The notes: generated from the letters alone by a model not told the origin. 64,000 nt of DNA from Cladophialophora immunda (GCF_000835495.1 NW_015622541.1:310001-374000); one strand, 5' to 3'. Counted from the stretch's first letter, positions 1-11,387 are shown. A program made the numbers and translations.

Positions 1-3000
1 AATGGCCCACGCCCTCGAGGACCTCCAGTTTCGCATTCGGCAGCCGCCTGGCGTACGTGTCGGCGAGGGCGGGTGGGGAGATCTTGTCGTCCCGCCCCGC
101 GATCAGCAGCGCGGGCACATCCAGCCTCTCGATGCGGATCGTTGTATCCTTCGACTTGGCCAGGGCCGTGCACCCTTTCGCATACCCCTCCGGGTGCGTC
201 GCGAGTAGAGACTGTCGCACCGCCGACACCAGCACGGGAGACTGCCGCTGGGTGCGAGGCGAGGTGGCCGCGCTGGCAACGGCCTGGGCCACCCCGGAGG
301 CGTCCATCCCCTTTGCTCGGACCGATGCCGCCCTGTCGCTGAAGACCTTGACGGCGCCTTCGGGGAAAGGATTGGGTCCTGGGCCGAGCAGGACCAGTTT
401 CTCGACTGCCGAGGCGTGGCGCTCGGCGAAGAGCATGGCGATCAGTCCGCCCAGAGACCAGCCCACGACGGTGGCCCTCGTGATGTCCTTGGCGGAGAAG
501 AGATGCTCGAGGTCGGCGACGTACGACTCGACGCTCACGACCGACGAGGCGGCCGTTGGCGTCAGCCCATGGCCCTCCAGGTCGTAGAGAATGAGGCGAC
601 GGCTCGCGTCCAGGCCGGCTTCCTGGATCAGCGGCGCGTAGTACTCCGACGAAGCGCCCAAGCCGTGGACGAAGACGACCGTGTCGGACCCGGATCCGAT
701 TTCTCGCACGTTGACCATCTTGTCGCCCACGCGCGTCAGCCCGGCCGCCCCCCACGTGCGCTCCAGGTTGTACACTGGGAGCCTGGACCCGGGCTGTCTC
801 GCCAGGGCATTCGGCCTTTTGTCTGACACCCGATTGCTCAGCTTGCCGAGGCCGGTCACAGACACCTCGACTACAAGAAAAGGCATGTTAGTTGCTTGGG
901 AGAACCGGGCAGAAAGGAATGCCGCAAAGAAGATGAGCCCGACTCACCTAGATCTCCCGGCCTGAGGAACTTCGGTGGGTGGAAGCCGACACCCACGCCG
1001 GCGGGTGTCCCTGTCGCGATGACATCGCCTGCTTGGAGGGTCAAGCCGGCCGAGATGACCTCGATCAACTGGGGAATCGACGTGATCAGGTCTGCCGTGG
1101 TCCCATCCTGGCGCTTCTCGCCGTTCACAAATGTCTGGACGTGCAACGTCTCCGGCAAGGAGTCCTTAGGAACAGCGATGGGGCCCTGGCACAGCAATAG
1201 TCGTCAGCTTCTCAAGGGACGAGCAGCTCCTTTTCTCGACAGAAAACGAGACGCACTAACCATGGGACAGAATGTGTCTGGCGACTTGCCCATCAGGAAC
1301 TGGCCGTGGTCCCGCTGTTTTTCTCTCGCCGTCACGTCTGGAGGCATTGTAAGTAAGCAGCTCACAGGTAGCCCATCTCTGAGTGAAATGGACAGGGGCT
1401 TCACCACGGCTTACCGTTGATGATTGTGTAGCCCCAGACATGCTCCATGGCGTCCTTCTCGCTGATGCCGAACCCCGGCTTGCCGATGATGACGCCGACT
1501 TCGCCCTCATAATCGAGACAGCCGGTGAAGCCCGGGTGGGCGTAGATGTCCTCATTTGCGGCGATGACGCTGGTGCTGCGCTTCGTGAAGATCGTCGGGA
1601 AGGAAGCTTGAGGAAGGTCGAGTCAGATTGACCTGTTGTATGAATCGCAGACACTTCTACACACCTTTCTGTTGGATCTTCTGCACGTCATACCCGCTCT
1701 CTCGGTACTCTTTGACGTGATCCGCGTAGTTGTTCCCGACACACACGATATCCCGGTCGGTGATTGGAGCCAATAACTTGACCGACGACAGCGGGAAGGA
1801 ATCCCCCGTCTGGACGATTGTATCGTGCCCTAATTCGATCACCTGCTGTAGATTGCTCAAGGGAGACCCCGACGGCATCGCCAATGTGTGCACGAGCGAA
1901 GTCTCGAGGTCCAGATGACCGACACGGGCCCTGCCTAGGTCGTCTTCGAAAGTGACAAAGTTGTGTGGGTTCTTCGGTTGTGGTGATGGAGCAGCAGGCT
2001 GGACAACCACAAAATCGGCCGGAGATGACTTATGGATCCTGCCATTGATCATGATCACGTCTAGCTTGTCGTGGTTCTGGAGCACGGCAATGTCCTGGAG
2101 GGGGTCGCCGTTGACGAGGATGCAGTCGGCGTAGTATCCCGGCAGGATCTTGCCCAGTTCACCCTCCTGCATGAACAGCTTGGCCACGCCGGCCGTGGCG
2201 GCGATGATGGACTCCATCGGCGTAAAGTCGAGCAGCTTGACGAAATGCTCGAGGTCGCGCGCGTACGTGCCGTGAGGACACCACGCGAACCCGTAGTCAC
2301 CGCCGCTTGCTCCAGGTCAGCGGACTTTGGCTCAGCACTGCTCCGGGGACAGACACCATCTTACGGAAGAACCGTGATTCCTCGCTTGTTCATTTCCTTC
2401 AGGGCCGTGATGGCGACCTCCAGCTCCTTCTTGTAGCCTACCTGCTCGGCCTTCTCAAACGTGTATCCAAAGGGCTCGGCCTCGTGGACGGTCGTGTAGA
2501 GCCAGTTGATCGCCGGCGCGACCACGTGCTTGTGCCGTGCTTTTGTGAGCATGTTCATTCCCACGTCGTCGGTGTACGATGCTGTTCCATTTGTTAGTAT
2601 CAAAAGGTCCAATTCGGCCTGGGGACTGCCTCCGGCACGAACCATGGTAGATCACGTCCACGCCGTGTTTGACGCATTGGATGACCGAGTCTCGTGCCCG
2701 AGCATGAGAGCAAACCCTCAGGCCGTTGCGGTGGGCTTGCAAACTCGTTAGTTGATGAGAAATGGTGAGAGTACGGGAAGCTCGCCTTCGTCCACACACG
2801 CCGCCGTCTCTTCGTCGGCGAAGAAACACTCTTCTGCGGATCTCGTTTCAGTGATCTAATCAACATAGATTTTAGCGACTGTTCCCAAAGTTCAGGTTGT
2901 CCTACAACCTACCGATTCGCCCGACATGCTCAGCTTGATCTGGTCGACCCCGATCCGAGCGTGATGTCTGATGACTTCTCGCATCTCCAACGGCCCTGGG

Positions 3001-3868
3001 GGGAGTAAGAACTTGGGTTGGCAGCAAAGCAATTTGAGACTAACCATCAGCGAAAGCGGTGATGCCAGCGGCCAATTCGCCGTCCCTTCGAGCGATCTCC
3101 CGTCCATTGGCGAGGTATCGAGGGCCAGGTATATCGCCCCGGTTGATGGCGTCCCTGACCACGCAGTCCAGCCGGTCTTTCGCTGACGCGGCTCCATAAC
3201 ACCTAGTGGCAATCAGAGTTGAGTCGCACATGCTATCACTGGTGCGTGGCTTACATTGTGTAACCAGAGTCGAGGTAGCATAACGCAGACTTGACGGTGA
3301 TCAACACGTGCTCTTCCACGCTGACATCACCCAACAGCTCAAGGGCGTTGTTGTTCCACGTCAAGTGAGTGTGCGAATCTCCCAATCCCGACATGAGGGT
3401 ACGGCCGCGTCCTTGGATTACCCGCACGTCTGGTTGAGCTTGGAGGTGTTCAACTCGAGGCACAGATCCAACAGCGACGATGCGCTCGCCTAGACTCCCT
3501 GGTTAATCAGCGCCAAAGTGCAAGTCCGGTAGAGTTACCTTCAATGTAGACATCTCCTCGATACGGCTCTTTTCCTGTAGAGTCCAGACTGTTCAGTGTC
3601 AGCTTGCAATATATGTTGATCCTCCATGGGGGAGCCTACATATTCACGCCGAGGAATAATATCTTTGAAGACGGAGACGTCCCTGTAGAACCACGCGTGA
3701 GAGTGGTGACCCGTCGAAGAGAATTGTTTACTAACCTGCTATTTCATATCTCTTGGGTTGTAGTTTTGGGTCAAAGGCAAGGTTTTCATATGGGTAGCGT
3801 GTTTGTGTCGACTCGGGCGGGAGAGCGACATCGTCATGCCAACCATTCGCAAGTAAACCAGGAGCCAT
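1..3868 (-). CDS. Trifunctional fusion: amidohydrolase - FAH domain - alpha/beta hydrolase (3' end cut by window)
   Basis: Fourteen exons on the minus strand join in phase: 3868-3736, 3682-3640, 3588-3539, 3489-3255, 3202-3045, 2995-2913, 2855-2786, 2735-2643, 2581-2365, 2305-1665, 1606-1415, 1337-1261, 1185-948 and 870 to the window edge, giving at least 1,033 residues. Residues 1-450 are a metal-dependent amidohydrolase with all expected ligands: HTH, the Lys of IKLSMSG, the His of CSHARA and YHAS, and the Asp of GGDYGF. A Pro-rich linker (about 452-476) leads to an FAH domain (477-757) with GNNYADH, DYEGEVGV and TGTPAGVG. The last domain is an alpha/beta hydrolase with FVHGLG, nucleophile motif GWSLGG, AGRDDK and a final GVGH. 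One uninterrupted exon (2305-1665) spans the first fusion point, so the fusion is not a splicing guess. The intron 2785-2736 appears to use a GC donor. Likely role is sequential hydrolysis of a cyclic or aromatic-derived substrate; this is inference. Confidence 0.88.
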
Positions 3869-4294
3869 CGTGGGTTATGCGAAGCCCAAGTTCTGCGGAA
3901 ATGCCCAGGGTAAAGCTGAATAGAACATCCCTCAATCCATTCTTTCCTTGCGAACTTCGGTATTTAATTTCACTGACCCCACGTTGTACTCGCTGGTGAT
4001 CCCCATGCACAACCCGCACCAGCCGCCCTCTGCGGCGCGTTGCATCGCACCTGGCTACATGGTCTCTTAGCCTCCATCTAGATCTTTGATCGAGCCATGA
4101 TTGTCGGTTGGGAGACTGCTGCGCAAAGTGGTGGTGTCTCGATGGTAGACTGGACCTGCGGGAACAAGAGCTGCCGCAATATCCGCAACTGCCGCTCTGG
4201 GAGGGAACAGAGAGGATTACAGTTCGAGACGCCCTCCGCAATTTCTGGAGGACGCGGGGTTAGTCTCGTTCCACTCTGTCCTCCGCGTTCATAT
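3869..4294. other. Intergenic: promoter side of the fusion gene, 3' side of the regulator
   Basis: This stretch lies upstream of the fusion-gene ATG and downstream of the regulator stop codon, with both genes on the minus strand. Only short overlapping open frames without family motifs are present. I see no convincing operator or repeat. Confidence 0.5.
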
Positions 4295-6028
4295 TCAAGG
4301 CGGAGGAAGAGTTGATGTGGAAAACTCAAGTGGTTCGGTCCAGAACTGGTCCCAGTTCACGTCGCCTAGGGCGGGCGTGTTCCAGAGAATGTCGGTGGAC
4401 CACTGATCAGGAAGCCCGTCCTCAGCTCCTCCCATACCATTGCCGTTGCTCATGTGACATTCTTGTTCCTGGGTAAAGCCACTCTCGAGGCAGTTTTGAA
4501 GCAAGACCATGTCCTGTTCCTTTCGGTTCTGTGCGATGCGAACCAATTGTTCGATCGTCGCCAAGGCTTTCTGGGCGATTGGGGTCTTGAAATGGTTCAC
4601 CACCGTTCTCAAAGTCAAGATCGCTTGATGAACGTGTGAGAGAGACTCTTGCGTATCCATCGCCAGAAGGATGCAGGCAAACTGGAAAGGGACGTTCGAC
4701 ACGTGCCACCAAGGGGAATTTGTTCGGGTCGCTCGGATTGAGGCTTCAAGGCCTTTGCAGCCCACTGCAATGACCTGTTCTAGGAGTTGGCTTTTGACAT
4801 TGGTAGTGGCAAGGCGTAGCCGTCGATAGAGGGTGAAACAGAGGTTGCTCTGTGAGAGGGTGAGCGGATTGAGGGAGAAGCGAAAGCCTGCCACTTGCAT
4901 TAGGCAATTCTCCAGCGCTGATGGCTCGCTTGGACTCGAAGGATCGAGGACCTCGGATAGCTGGAACATGGCTATGAGATCAGTGGTGTAGTCTCCGGGG
5001 ATGGGCGTCGGCGATTGGCAGGATGCTCCTTGAAGGGAAACTCTTGATCGCCCATACTCGAAGCTGATCCAGGAGTTCAGCAGCTTAGCAACCCAGAAGA
5101 GTCTCCTCCTCCTCTCAACATCATGCTCTGGGGGCTCGGCGTCCGAGTAGACCAGTGATACATCGGCCGACTCTCGGTGCAGGCCAGCCGCCTCAACGAT
5201 GTGCATGGTCGTGCAGCTGGCCATCCAAGCTGCGTGCGGAGGACTGTTACATCTGAGGTAGAGGGTTCTCAACAGCCATGCTTCTGCGTCGTGGACTGTT
5301 GGGTCTCTCAGAAGACTTGTCGATTCCAGAATCTCTTTTGCACAGTCCACGAGAAGCCCTTCGCGGTTGTCTGTTCTCTCGGGGGAGAATAGCGTCGCAA
5401 GAGCTGCAATTCCGCATAGCACGTGGTCGTAGGCGTTGGTGGCATGAGGATCTTGCCATCTCCTCGAGGCCTTGAACAGAACGGTTTCGGTGTCGAGGAA
5501 CCCATACAAGCAGTGAATCTCCCGAAGGTAGACGTCAAACAGGCTGTGCCACTCCTCTCTGGTTATGATCCACGTCATGCTCTTCTCGGAGCGGGAGTGA
5601 TGGTAGTGAATTCCCAGGTTCCAGCCAAAGCCTTGGACCTTGGGAGCGCTGGTGGGATTGAACTTCATGCCGAGGATGTGTGGGAAGACGACCCCAGAGT
5701 TTGCCTCCATCGACTGTTCATTGTGCTCGTTGTATTTGATTTCCTTCTCTGGGGATATGGGAATTGCAGAGATGGTCTGAGAAGCGTCGGGCAACGGTTC
5801 AGGAGCCGGACGGCCCTCAGACGACGGTATTCTTGCTACTCTCTTTCTGGGGTGAGTGGTGTAATGGCACTGGTACTCGTACCTGGTGCAAGAGATGCAG
5901 GGCTCGCCTCCATTGCACCGACGTTTTCGAGCTTTACATGGCTCACACGCCTTCCTTGCCCTGCGCCGACCCCCATCTTCAGCTGCGGTGGAGGGCTCGG
6001 GACGTGGTTCCAAGTGCTCTTGTACCAT
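4295..6028 (-). CDS. Zn2Cys6 (Gal4-type) transcription factor with fungal_trans domain
   Basis: A single intronless frame of 577 residues. The N-terminus is basic and carries a complete binuclear zinc cluster (Cys 28, 31, 38, 44, 47 and 54; CEPC, RRC, CISC). Basic residues (PRKRVAR) follow the cluster. The middle part resembles the fungal-specific transcription factor domain, including the LFDVYLREIHCLYGFLD region and the RRRRLFWVAKLLNSW block typical of it. The C-terminus is acidic and Trp-rich (WNTPALGDVNWDQFW), consistent with an activation domain. It lies between the trifunctional hydrolase and a TRI12-type transporter, all on the same strand, so it is the best candidate for a pathway-specific regulator of those two genes. 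That link is inferred from position only. Confidence 0.9.
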   Translation of the reverse strand: MVQEHLEPRPEPSTAAEDGGRRRARKACEPCKARKRRCNGGEPCISCTRYEYQCHYTTHPRKRVARIPSSEGRPAPEPLPDASQTISAIPISPEKEIKYNEHNEQSMEANSGVVFPHILGMKFNPTSAPKVQGFGWNLGIHYHHSRSEKSMTWIITREEWHSLFDVYLREIHCLYGFLDTETVLFKASRRWQDPHATNAYDHVLCGIAALATLFSPERTDNREGLLVDCAKEILESTSLLRDPTVHDAEAWLLRTLYLRCNSPPHAAWMASCTTMHIVEAAGLHRESADVSLVYSDAEPPEHDVERRRRLFWVAKLLNSWISFEYGRSRVSLQGASCQSPTPIPGDYTTDLIAMFQLSEVLDPSSPSEPSALENCLMQVAGFRFSLNPLTLSQSNLCFTLYRRLRLATTNVKSQLLEQVIAVGCKGLEASIRATRTNSPWWHVSNVPFQFACILLAMDTQESLSHVHQAILTLRTVVNHFKTPIAQKALATIEQLVRIAQNRKEQDMVLLQNCLESGFTQEQECHMSNGNGMGGAEDGLPDQWSTDILWNTPALGDVNWDQFWTEPLEFSTSTLPPP

Positions 6029-6329
6029 CGTCTCTCATCGTGTGTGGAAGAGGCTAACATGGACTATCAGAGGAACGCACCGTTGTCCACTGGGATTGTG
6101 TAGGTGATAAAGGAAAGGCAGACAATAGCCAATAAGTCAAGCTTGGTTATTAATAAGTATCGGTGAGAATCTCTCCTGCTATTCCCCCGCCCCCGACCTT
6201 CCAACCCCACACTTTGTCGGGGGGTGCATAATCCGGGCACTGCAGACTTTAAATAGAGGTCATCAGCCTATACAATAGTGGGTTCGAGACCCTGGAGAAC
6301 GACTGTCGGGTGTATATAGTAGTCCCCAT
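6029..6329. other. Intergenic: regulator promoter
   Basis: Upstream of the Zn2Cys6 gene and downstream of the MFS stop codon. An AT-rich TATA-like element (tttaaatag, about 6249-6257) is about 220 bases upstream of the regulator ATG. No other signal was recognised. Confidence 0.4.
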
Positions 6330-8084
6330 CTACTCCGTGACTATCTCCTTCTTTTCTCCTTTTCCCAAAGCTTCCTTCTCCAGATGCACAGCGGTATGAT
6401 TCGTGAAGTACGGAGAAGGATCCCGCACGAATATCGCAAGGCCACAAGCAATGATTCCAAACGGAATGGTGGCCAGCCAGGTGATTCGGAAGGCATCTGC
6501 CCATCCCAACTGGTAGCCTTCGAGAGCTTTGCTGAGGATCTCGGGACTAAGGCCCAAAGGTTTTGTCGTCCCGTCCGCAATCGCGGAAACCAGAGATGAG
6601 ACCTTGTCCGCGGGATACCCCAAGGGTACTACAGCCGACGCCACCCTAGAGATGGTGCTGCCAGATGCCCGGTTGCTCAAAATCGTGGAGAAGACTGTTG
6701 TTCCCACGGCGCTGCCCAGAAACCGAAAGGTGCCAATTAGACCCAGGGCCAACCCCAAGTCTTCCTGTGGGACGTGAAGAGACGCCGTGATATAGCAAGC
6801 AAGAGTGATCCAAGCAAACGGTGCATTGGCGAAAAGCTGAAAGACCAACAGCTTGGCAACTTGTCCTGGCCAGCAAATCGACTGCAATGCAGTGAAAATG
6901 GTCTGAACCGCAATAGCAAATGTCAGTTGCCAGTGAACGTGTTTGATCTTGGATATTAGTCCGCCCAGGAAGACGCCGCCCGCAGCCCCGCCAAACCCGC
7001 CAGGAATGTTGTAGACCCCGGCCAGGGTGGCGTCGCTCGTCAAGGTGTAGACAATCTGCTGTGGCATCAAGGTCGTGAGGGTGAAGTAGACGACCCCAGT
7101 CACAAAAATTATGACGAGGAGAAAGGTGTACTCCCTAACCATCGAAAACAGCCAGCGGGGGAACAGAGGTCTGCGAGCCTTGCCACTGAAATCCCAGACG
7201 AAAGTACACACGAACAATACTGCGCCCACGAGAAGAGGGGCCAGAACATGGGCACTGTTCCAGGCATATGATGTGCCCGCCCAACCGAGGCCGAGAAGGA
7301 AGAGAGTCAGTCCTGAGACGTAAAAGAACAGCCCGACATAGTCCAGCTGGGCTAGGATTTGCCTGCGCGAATACTCCCGAATGGGACGAGCTGGGGGAAA
7401 GTAGAAGGCAGCTGTACCTGCCAAGGAGATGACCCCGGTAATGATCCCCAGGTAGAAGATCCATCTCCAGGTTGCTCGCGCGACGAACTCCCTGGCAATC
7501 AACGGCGCCAACGTTGTGAATGGAAGGAGGTTGAGCTCGGTCCAGGCCAAACCATACGGTCGATACTTGTTGGGCAGGATTTCTGAGATTCCAGGGTAGA
7601 GAATGAATGTTGTTCCCGTGCCAAATCCTAGGATCACCATTGCTGCAATGCATTGCTCGAGGCTCTGAGCTGTGGCGCCAACGATATGGCCCAAGACGAG
7701 GAGGCTTTGACCAAACATCAAGAGGTATCTCCGTCCAAAGTAGTCGCTCATCTGTCCTGCAAGTGCAAAGGCGATGCTCCCGGCGAGTGACCAGCTCGAT
7801 GCCAGCCAGTTAGAGTTGTAAGTCGAGCCTTGTAGCTCCATCGCGATTGGGACGATGACTGGGAACACAAACAGAACGGTAAAGGTAAGAGAGGGCTGGA
7901 AAGTGAACCCCAGAAAGAAAACAGCGAGATAAGTGGATTTTGTGACGTGAATCTCGGCATCAGCGTCTCTCAACGCTGCTTCGTGGGCATCTTGCTTCTT
8001 GGAAATGATAGACCGATGGGGGCCTTGTTGATCTTCGAGATGGTCGGCCGTGGCCCCGGACTTGGAAACCGGCTGCAGCTCCAT
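6330..8084 (-). CDS. MFS transporter, TRI12 (trichothecene efflux pump) family
   Basis: An intronless multi-pass membrane protein with about 14 hydrophobic segments. The open frame extends upstream to 8156, but the Met at 8084 (MELQPVSKSG) is the likelier start because the upstream 24 residues are not typical; this gives 584 residues. Diagnostic features include the cytoplasmic N-terminal tail, the A-like motif GQMSDYFGRRYLLM, the conserved GISEILPNKYRPYGLAWTE block, FYFPPARP, SLHVPQEDLGLALGL and the terminal FTNHTAVHLEKE block. The same landmarks occur in the second MFS gene at 17-19 kb. Family members export toxic secondary metabolites or move siderophores. The neighbouring regulator and hydrolase suggest movement of that pathway's substrate or product, but direction and substrate cannot be read from sequence. 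Confidence 0.9.
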   Translation of the reverse strand: MELQPVSKSGATADHLEDQQGPHRSIISKKQDAHEAALRDADAEIHVTKSTYLAVFFLGFTFQPSLTFTVLFVFPVIVPIAMELQGSTYNSNWLASSWSLAGSIAFALAGQMSDYFGRRYLLMFGQSLLVLGHIVGATAQSLEQCIAAMVILGFGTGTTFILYPGISEILPNKYRPYGLAWTELNLLPFTTLAPLIAREFVARATWRWIFYLGIITGVISLAGTAAFYFPPARPIREYSRRQILAQLDYVGLFFYVSGLTLFLLGLGWAGTSYAWNSAHVLAPLLVGAVLFVCTFVWDFSGKARRPLFPRWLFSMVREYTFLLVIIFVTGVVYFTLTTLMPQQIVYTLTSDATLAGVYNIPGGFGGAAGGVFLGGLISKIKHVHWQLTFAIAVQTIFTALQSICWPGQVAKLLVFQLFANAPFAWITLACYITASLHVPQEDLGLALGLIGTFRFLGSAVGTTVFSTILSNRASGSTISRVASAVVPLGYPADKVSSLVSAIADGTTKPLGLSPEILSKALEGYQLGWADAFRITWLATIPFGIIACGLAIFVRDPSPYFTNHTAVHLEKEALGKGEKKEIVTE

Positions 8085-10373
8085 GTTTGCGGTATTTTTG
8101 AGAAGAGTGTCGACGTGGCATATAGCGGAGGACGATCTTATTATAATACATGCCATAACTTGTTGGATCTGTCACCAAAATGATATTTGCAACCGAAAGC
8201 GACGGTTGATGCGGAAGTTGCGGGTAACTATTATTAACGGGGACACAAGTTTCATTGACTTCCTAGCCGCCTCTTCCTCGATATGCCGCTGTCAAGGGTC
8301 GGAAGCCATTTGCACTTGATCGCACACCCTCTCTTGGTCTTCATATTCACTTCTTCGGCTTGGGATAAGGATTCTTGACGCCTTCGGTCCGCCCGACTCT
8401 CAAAACAGGAAGCCACTTTCGGTTGTTTTGTAGGTCGTGGAGCTTATGGAATTGCCCTGCCATATGCTCGTTGTAAGTTTGTATAAGGCATGGCCGACTT
8501 CAAGTGATGTCTCACAGGAACAATCTTTCCCAGCAAATGATTTAATGACCGTGTCCCCGCCGGGATGTCTGTTCACGAAATTTGTACAGTCATAGACTAT
8601 CTCATCGATAACGATCCCTGAGACATTTGATTAGGACGGTAGTCTCACCGGGTGCTCAAATTTGTGCTTACAAATGTCTGGACAGGATTTCCCATTCCTT
8701 GTCGATACTTCATATGCAGGTATTGTTGGTAGATCTTGATTCGAGACTTTCTTTGGAATAATTCGATATTCACCAGGAGTGGAGCTCAGCTCTTCCCTTG
8801 GTTGTAGCGCCTTGTCTTGAGCTATGCCCACTTTGGAAAACATATCTTCTTGCGAGTGATAAAGGGCGATTGAATGCTAGGGGACGAACCTGCTCGCTCG
8901 AACGCGAAGCTGTTGGACGTATTCTAGCGAAGAGAGGCATCCCTATTCCAGGTTAATTTCTCTGATATTTTCGAGGAACATGGCCCTTTGGCTGGATCGC
9001 AAATCAGAACTGAGCGGATATGGGGGCTACTGCGGCTACTGCGGCAATTGCCCAACTCTGCTGTGAATTGAGGCTCGGTAGACGGCGCAGTCAACAAGTG
9101 GACAGAGTCTGCAACTGTAAATGCCATGTGCGGCACGGCTGATCTAGCAACACTTCTCCTTGCGGTGAGACTTCCTGCGAAGGAGACCAGGTGTGCCATT
9201 CCAGCGAGGTTGGCTGTTCGCCATGTCCTCGTCGTGACGTGCACGGCAAAACTCGTGGCCTTTTCGCTTTGTGTCCCGAACATACCGGAATGATCACCAT
9301 CTATTGAATGGCTGTTGTCGCTGGAATGATATCAGCTAGGTATGACGGAGAAAAAGTGGTGGTAGCAAGGATAAGAGAAAAAGGAGCAGGAACGTGTTGA
9401 ATGCAAGCCTCGACGACATCTAAAAGCGGCGGCAGTCAATTGCTAATATTAGCCGCGGCCTTCCAAGCCAACTCTTAATATCCATTGACTACCACCATCC
9501 GAACTTATCTCGTGGAATTTGACTTGAAAAGAGCTTGCAATGGAGTCATAGCATAACTTTGGATGCATTGCGAGCGTGTTCAAGATCGTCTCTGCAACAC
9601 CTACAGGGTAAGCAGGCAAATATCTCCCTTCCACTTACGTCTCTCCGTGCCGCTGTTGTACCATTGGGTCAAGAGAATGGTCTCAGTCGCCGAATGACCT
9701 AAGAGAGGCAGGCCCCTGTTGCTGGTGATCAGCAATCTCCAAACCGTTCGGGTCTGTCTCGCGTGAGGGGCAAGAAGAGCTTCTGAAGCAATATTGATGT
9801 TCTGTAGCCAAGGGTTTTTTGGACATGCTCCCGAGCGAGATCCTGAGACCCCTAGATTCACCCGCCCACGGGATCCCGATGATTCCTCAACCCCTGGCTT
9901 GGCAAAGACACCATTTGACAACACTCTCTCATCAACTGTCGGTAAGTACACGGCATACATCCGTGCCAGCCTCTGGACGCCAAACGCCCATGGCACCACA
10001 AGCACAAACAATGCCTCTACCGAGTGACGATCATGGCGCAAGAGATCCAGGCTCTAGCCTCAGGAATTGTCCAATCGTCCAGTCAAAGACGTTGCCGTGT
10101 TCAAACCATTGTCGACAAAACAGCTTGTGGAACACCTTCCGGAGGTGTGTCATCGAGACCTGAAGCCAGTTGCCCAGCAGTTCAGGCATATGACGGCCGC
10201 CCGTTTTGAAAAATCCAATGAATTTACTCCGATTTAAACTCCAGGTCCAGTCGGTTATATTTCTCAGACCGTCGGTAATTTGATGTGCTGACTGGCCAAG
10301 GCAGCAGCGCCAATTTAACTCTTTTGACACAGTTTGATGCAGTTTCGCAGCGAGTTTTCTTCAATCCCCAGAT
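8085..10373. other. Long intergenic region
   Basis: About 2.3 kb between the MFS start and the kinase-like gene. It contains the MFS promoter and only short frames (for example 9283-8924 and 10041-9601 on the minus strand) with no signal peptide, domain or coherent splice structure. I cannot support a gene here. Confidence 0.45.
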
Positions 10374-11387
10374 ATGAGCCTTCTAGAAGTCGAAACCGAT
10401 GGATTTGAAGCAGGCGAGGTCTTTACCGGACCAGACAATTATCGAATAACCCTTTATTATGATCACCATCGATTTATTCTCGTCGTGACGAAACCTGAGA
10501 GCCGAGAAGATGGCGATATTGTGTCAGACTTTTTTGAGAGGATCGAGGTAGCCGAGAATGATCCCGATGAAATGATGTTCGATCGATGCCTGGAGGACAT
10601 GAGAGAAATCGCGATCTCGGCCTGCAAGCATACGATGTATACGCTTGCCGCATCAACCCAGAACCCGAACGGCAAGCAACAGTCTCTTGAGGACTTTCTG
10701 CACCCAACGACTTTCTATCTACAACTACGCACCGTACAAGGAAAGCTTCAAGCCGTCGAAATAGACGACATCTCGGAAGTCGCTAGCATGTACGAACCTG
10801 TACGCTTGGCACTGGACTCCGTGCCCCGATCTTTCACGGCTCCCACTCCTTCGGCTGACATAGAGTTCATCGAGGATCTATTTATGGGGAAGGTCCTCAA
10901 GGTCAACAAAAATGGTGAAGTTTGTGTCTTCAAAGCAGCAACTCACGGTAACGAAGACCAGCTCAAACGAGAGATAAACATCCTTCAGCAAATATCCGAG
11001 AAATGGGAGCCAGATCACCCCCATCGACCCCAAATTCCACAGTTTCTTGGTCTCGTCACATCGGCAGGTCAAGTCATAGGAATGCTTGAAGAATTCGTCG
11101 ATGGCATGAATCTACATGAGTTCGACATTGATGATGTTTCCTCGGCCCAACGTCGAAAGTGGAAACGTCAGATCGAGCAGTCTATCACGCAACTGCATCA
11201 AAGTGGTATTGTCTGGGGAGATGTGAAACCGGAAAATGTTCTGATCGACAAAGCAGCCTGTGCGTGGCTTGTCGATTTCGGCGGCAGCTCGACTGATGGT
11301 TGGGTTGACGAGGATCTAGCGGAGACCATTGAAGGCGACTTGCAGGGCTTGTATCGGCTAGTGGAGTTCTTGGGCGTCCGACATTGA
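10374..11387 (+). CDS. Protein-kinase-like protein (fungal atypical Ser/Thr kinase)
   Basis: An intronless frame of 337 residues. The N-terminal half (about 1-165) is fungal-specific and unassigned. The C-terminal half is a compact kinase fold: a likely ATP-binding Lys in VCVFKAA, the hinge-like MLEEFVDGMNLHEF, a catalytic loop GIVWGDVKPENVLID in which Asp, Lys and Asn are present but the usual HRD reads WGD, and a DFGG metal-binding motif. The glycine-rich loop is poorly conserved and the C-lobe is short, ending soon after the activation segment (LQGLYRLVEFLG). Many filamentous fungi carry expanded families of such short kinase-like genes in accessory regions. Activity is possible because the catalytic Asp, Asn and DFG are retained. 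Confidence 0.82.
   Translation: MSLLEVETDGFEAGEVFTGPDNYRITLYYDHHRFILVVTKPESREDGDIVSDFFERIEVAENDPDEMMFDRCLEDMREIAISACKHTMYTLAASTQNPNGKQQSLEDFLHPTTFYLQLRTVQGKLQAVEIDDISEVASMYEPVRLALDSVPRSFTAPTPSADIEFIEDLFMGKVLKVNKNGEVCVFKAATHGNEDQLKREINILQQISEKWEPDHPHRPQIPQFLGLVTSAGQVIGMLEEFVDGMNLHEFDIDDVSSAQRRKWKRQIEQSITQLHQSGIVWGDVKPENVLIDKAACAWLVDFGGSSTDGWVDEDLAETIEGDLQGLYRLVEFLGVRH

Noticed and set aside
6280..6300. tRNA-like TPsiC-type sequence (ggttcgagacc)
   Set aside because: No matching acceptor, D or anticodon arms could be folded around it.
9601..10041. 146-residue minus-strand frame
   Set aside because: No domain or splice support; overlaps other equally weak frames in both directions.
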